A stretch of 64,000 bases of DNA. It comes from Flavobacterium sp. N1994 (GTDB lineage: Bacteria; Bacteroidota; Bacteroidia; Flavobacteriales; Flavobacteriaceae). A model generated the notes under the pieces. The model was not told the DNA's origin. It did not search any database and saw nothing but the letters and a program-made list of their open reading frames with translations. The DNA lies in assembly GCF_025947145.1 (NCBI RefSeq), contig NZ_CP109999.1:2170001-2234000 (forward strand). The letters are read 5' to 3'. Both the position numbers and the translations under genes were made by a program. Shown in pieces: positions 61,072-64,000 of this stretch (its first letter is position 1; each line of letters starts with the position of its first letter).

Positions 61072-62184
61072 ATGAATTCGGAAGAACTTTTTCACCTTTT
61101 AGCATTATTACAGGTTGATGGCGTTGGCGATATTGTGGCCAAAAAACTTATAAATCATTGTGGTTCAGCAGAAAATATTTTCAAAGCTAAAGGGAATCAT
61201 TTAAAATCTATTGATGGAATAGGAGCTATTTTGATTCAAAAACTAAAAGATAAAACTGTTTTCGAAAAAGCAGAACAAGAATTACATTTCATAGAAAAAG
61301 AAAAAATAAAGGTTTTGTATTTTCAAAATGAGAATTATCCAGAACGATTAAAACAGTGTATAGATGCGCCTGTTTTGCTTTTTTCAACGGGAAATATAAA
61401 TCTTGAAAATAGAAAAGTAATTAGCATTGTTGGGACAAGGCAAATTACATCATACGGAACTGAATTTTGTAAAAAACTGATTGAAGATTTAGCTCTTTTC
61501 AACCCGATAATCGTTAGCGGTTTTGCTTATGGTGTAGATATTGTTGCGCATCAAGCGGCTATAGATTATCAATTACAAACTATCGGAGTTTTAGCGCATG
61601 GTTTAAACCAAATTTATCCCAAAACACACAAGAAATACATTTCAAAAATGGAATCAAATGGCGGATTTCTAACCGAGTTTTGGAGCAATTCTAATCCAGA
61701 AAAAGAAAATTTTGTCAGACGGAATAGGATTGTTGCCGGAATGTGTGAAGCTACAATAGTTATTGAAAGTGCTGAAAAAGGAGGCTCATTAATTACAGCT
61801 ACTATGGCGAATGATTATAACAGAGATGTCTTTGCTGTACCAGGAAGAACTACGGATAAATATAGTCAAGGCTGTAATAATTTAATCAAAACGCAACGTG
61901 CTAATGTGTTAACTTCTGCAGCAGATTTAGTTTATATGTTGAATTGGGAGATGCAGTCAGAAGCTAAGAAAGACAACAAGGTTATTCAAAAACAATTATT
62001 CATTACCCTTGATGAAAATGAAAAAATAATCTATGATTATCTTCAAAAGAACGGAAAACAATTATTGGATATTATTGCTCTTGAATGCCAATTCCCTATT
62101 TTCAGAATTTCATCACTTTTATTAAACATGGAATTAAAGGGCGTGGTTAGACCTTTGCCAGGTAAATTATTTGAGGCTGTTTAA
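61072..62184 (+). CDS. dprA: DNA-processing protein DprA
   Basis: The protein (370 residues) has an N-terminal helix-hairpin-helix-like domain (LLALLQVDGVGDIVAKKLINHCG), the Rossmann-like domain with SIVGTRQITSYGTEFCKKLI, VSGFAYGVDIVAHQAAIDYQ and ESAEKGGSLITATMANDYNRDVFAVPG, and a C-terminal winged-helix-like part (YLQKNGKQLLDIIALEC). DprA loads RecA onto incoming single strands during natural transformation. Only 2 bases separate it from the end of the convergent trpS gene. Confidence 0.96.
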   Translation: MNSEELFHLLALLQVDGVGDIVAKKLINHCGSAENIFKAKGNHLKSIDGIGAILIQKLKDKTVFEKAEQELHFIEKEKIKVLYFQNENYPERLKQCIDAPVLLFSTGNINLENRKVISIVGTRQITSYGTEFCKKLIEDLALFNPIIVSGFAYGVDIVAHQAAIDYQLQTIGVLAHGLNQIYPKTHKKYISKMESNGGFLTEFWSNSNPEKENFVRRNRIVAGMCEATIVIESAEKGGSLITATMANDYNRDVFAVPGRTTDKYSQGCNNLIKTQRANVLTSAADLVYMLNWEMQSEAKKDNKVIQKQLFITLDENEKIIYDYLQKNGKQLLDIIALECQFPIFRISSLLLNMELKGVVRPLPGKLFEAV

Positions 62185-62186
62185 AT

Positions 62187-63164
62187 TTACTCAAATCCCA
62201 ATTTTGTTCTGACTTTCTGCAAAACACCATTAGCAATTGTTCCTGCTTTTGTTGCTCCTTGTTTAAGTAGGGCATCAACTTCTGGAAGGTTACTCATGTA
62301 GTAATTGTATTTCTCTCTTTCTGTTTTGAAATTAGCGATGATTAACTCAAACAATTCTTGTTTGGCATGACCATAACCAAAATCTCGGTTGATATTGGCA
62401 TATTTAGTTCTCATTTCAGCGATTTGATCTGAATTGGCAATCAATTTATAAAGACCAAATATTTTACAAGTATCTGGATTTTTAGGTTCTTCCAATGGAG
62501 TACTATCCGTTTCTATACTCATGATTTGCTTACGCAAAGCTTTATCCTCAAGGAAAATATTGATGATGTTTCCACGAGATTTACTCATTTTTTGACCATC
62601 GGTTCCTGGAACATACATAGTATCTTCTTGAATTTTTGCCTCAGGAATGACAAAGGTTTCTCCCATTTGATGATTAAAACGAGAAGCCACATCACGGGTG
62701 ATTTCGATGTGTTGCAATTGGTCTTTACCAACAGGAACAAAATTGGCATCATATAGTAAAATATCAGCAGCCATAAGCATTGGATAGGAAAAGAGACCCG
62801 CATTTACATCTTCTAATCTATCGGCTTTATCTTTGAAGGAATGCGCTAGAGTCAAACGTTGAAAAGGGAAAAAGCAGCTCAAATACCAAGACAATTCAGC
62901 CGTTTGAGGCACATCGCTCTGACGATAAAAAATTACTTTATTAACATCTAACCCGCAAGCTAGCCAAACCGCTGCAGTGCTATAGGTGTTTTGACGAAGT
63001 TCATCACCGTTTTTTATTTGTGTAATCGAATGTAAATCAGCAATAAAAAGAAATGATTCGTTTGTTGGATTTTGAGATAGTTTTATGGCAGGTATAATTG
63101 CACCCAATAGATTTCCTAAATGAGGCGTTCCTGTGCTTTGAATTCCGGTTAATATTTTTGACAT
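62187..63164 (-). CDS. trpS: Tryptophan-tRNA ligase
   Basis: The protein has 325 residues from ATG 63164 and class I synthetase motifs: GIQSTGTPHLGNLLGAI (the HIGH-type motif, TPHLGN here), RLTLAHSFKDKADRLEDVNAG, ADILLYDANFVPVGKDQLQHIEI and KMSKS in TDGQKMSKSRGN. It charges tRNA-Trp. A longer in-frame reading starting at 63239 would run through the promoter, so the short start is preferred. Confidence 0.96.
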   Translation of the reverse strand: MSKILTGIQSTGTPHLGNLLGAIIPAIKLSQNPTNESFLFIADLHSITQIKNGDELRQNTYSTAAVWLACGLDVNKVIFYRQSDVPQTAELSWYLSCFFPFQRLTLAHSFKDKADRLEDVNAGLFSYPMLMAADILLYDANFVPVGKDQLQHIEITRDVASRFNHQMGETFVIPEAKIQEDTMYVPGTDGQKMSKSRGNIINIFLEDKALRKQIMSIETDSTPLEEPKNPDTCKIFGLYKLIANSDQIAEMRTKYANINRDFGYGHAKQELFELIIANFKTEREKYNYYMSNLPEVDALLKQGATKAGTIANGVLQKVRTKLGFE

Positions 63165-63184
63165 TTTCAACTTTTTTCTAATCG

Positions 63185-63192
63185 CAAAGTTA
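63185..63192 (-). promoter_or_regulatory. Promoter -7 element of trpS
   Basis: TAACTTTG on the minus strand fits TAnnTTTG and lies 20 bases before the start codon at 63164. Confidence 0.65.
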
Positions 63193-63224
63193 AACCTTTG
63201 TATTAAAAATTGCATCCCTTTCAT

Positions 63225-63232
63225 TACATTTG
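63225..63232 (+). promoter_or_regulatory. Promoter -7 element of plsC
   Basis: TACATTTG fits TAnnTTTG exactly and lies 5 bases before ATG 63238, so the transcript is probably almost leaderless. It diverges from the trpS element 32 bases away. Confidence 0.65.
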
Positions 63233-63237
63233 ACAAC

Positions 63238-63978
63238 ATGAGAGTATTAAAAATTGTTTTTTGGACATTGTATCGTATTTGGTTTTACGTTTTGATGGCG
63301 ATTCCAATACTTATTATGTTTCCTTTTTTAGTTATTTCCATACTCAAAGAAACATGGTATCCTTACTTTTTTGCGATGGCTAGAATTTGGGCTAAAGTCA
63401 TATTGTTTGGCATGGGGTTTTACCCCAAAGTGGAAACAGAAGAAGAAATTAAAGAAGGCGAAAGTTATATGTTTGTCTCCAATCATACTTCTATGACAGA
63501 TATTATGTTGATGCTTTCGGTGGTTAAAAATCCATTTGTTTTTGTGGGTAAAAAAGAGTTGGCCAAAATTCCTCTTTTTGGATTTTTTTATAAAAGAACT
63601 TGCATCTTGGTCGACAGAAGCAGTTCAAAAAGCCGTATGGAGGTTTTTGAAAGGGCTCAAAAAAGATTAAATCAAGGATTCAGTATTTGTATTTTTCCAG
63701 AAGGAGGAGTTCCTGATGATGAATCAATTGTGTTGAGTGAATTTAAAGATGGTGCTTTCCGATTAGCTCTTGATCATCAAATACCAATTGTTCCAATAAC
63801 TTTCGCGGATAATAAAAAACGGTTTTCTTATACTTTTTTTAGCGGAAGTCCTGGACAAATGAGAGTAAAAATCCATCATTTTTTTGACACCAAGAATCAA
63901 AATCCTGATTATAAAAAAACACTCAAAGAGAACGTAAGGCAGGTTATTTTGAAACAACTTCAAAAGTTCAACCCATAA
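63238..63978 (+). CDS. plsC: 1-acyl-sn-glycerol-3-phosphate acyltransferase
   Basis: The protein (246 residues) has an N-terminal membrane helix (LYRIWFYVLMAIPILIMFPFLVISIL) and the acyltransferase motifs VSNHTSMTDIMLM (the H-x4-D catalytic pair) and FPEGGVPDDESIVLSEFKDGAFRLA. It acylates lysophosphatidic acid to phosphatidic acid at the inner membrane. After the stop codon an A-run and GAGTCTCG begin, perhaps the first arm of a terminator cut off by the window end. Confidence 0.94.
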   Translation: MRVLKIVFWTLYRIWFYVLMAIPILIMFPFLVISILKETWYPYFFAMARIWAKVILFGMGFYPKVETEEEIKEGESYMFVSNHTSMTDIMLMLSVVKNPFVFVGKKELAKIPLFGFFYKRTCILVDRSSSKSRMEVFERAQKRLNQGFSICIFPEGGVPDDESIVLSEFKDGAFRLALDHQIPIVPITFADNKKRFSYTFFSGSPGQMRVKIHHFFDTKNQNPDYKKTLKENVRQVILKQLQKFNP

Positions 63979-64000
63979 AAAAAAGAGTCTCGAATTTTGA

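Noticed and set aside
1..64000. tRNA, rRNA, insertion sequences, prophage
   Set aside because: No cloverleaf-like segments, transposase motifs, integrase or phage structural genes were seen on reading both strands, though short RNA genes could escape reading by eye.

Overview
This window is a gene-dense, AT-rich chromosomal segment from a member of the Bacteroidota, almost certainly a Flavobacterium or a close Flavobacteriaceae relative. The evidence is the Bacteroidota -7 promoter element TAnnTTTG in front of many genes, the near absence of Shine-Dalgarno sequences, a type IX secretion (T9SS) lipoprotein of the SprE/PorW type, a secreted protein with a T9SS C-terminal sorting domain, an F-ATPase operon without the beta and epsilon genes, and many small families I know only from this phylum. 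I found no tRNA, rRNA, CRISPR array, transposase or prophage.

Layout. 1-3.7 kb: the 3' part of tex, a small HTH regulator behind a 21-bp periodic repeat array, a secreted alpha/beta hydrolase, and tatA. 3.9-8.9 kb: a membrane-anchored M23 peptidase, a GH3-family adenylating enzyme, a secreted carboxypeptidase-regulatory-domain protein, and a large protein whose C-terminus looks like a nucleoside phosphorylase. 8.9-28.6 kb: a surface polysaccharide locus. It has a Wzz-like protein, rfbA-rfbC-rfbD (no rfbB), glycosyltransferases, a flippase, two Wzy/WaaL-type membrane proteins, a UDP-xylose-synthase-like enzyme, an initiating sugar-phosphate transferase, wecB, a CapK-like ligase and a 2OG-Fe(II) oxygenase. 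Minus-strand blocks sit inside it and converge tail to tail with the plus-strand genes. 28.7-36.6 kb: a T9SS-sorted repeat protein, purD and upp with two small membrane families between them, a DUF4254 protein, a GT9 glycosyltransferase, a lipoprotein and a PaaE-like ferredoxin reductase.

36.6-40.9 kb: a long intergenic region with an 11-bp phased inverted repeat array, then a PadR regulator, two paralogous small membrane proteins and an ABC transporter (permease plus ATPase). This looks like a self-regulated membrane-stress or export module. 41-50 kb: sprE/porW, a bactofilin and AtpI-like proteins directly upstream of atpB-E-F-H-A-G. 50-64 kb: an S9 prolyl oligopeptidase, a GNAT acetyltransferase, then an envelope block (flippase, dut, sugar nucleotidyltransferase, TPR protein, DUF4292 lipoprotein, EnvC-like LytM factor), an acyl-CoA thioesterase, an HU/SPOR membrane protein, dprA, trpS and plsC.

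Most coding content is recognisable housekeeping or envelope biology. The least explained signals are the two helically phased intergenic repeat arrays (about 1370-1505 and 36748-36817), which share the words CTAG and CTATGGA and each precede a regulator gene; the PadR/paired-membrane-protein/ABC operon; and the phosphorylase-like protein at 7.2-8.9 kb. Family names are from memory of protein motifs; no database search was run.
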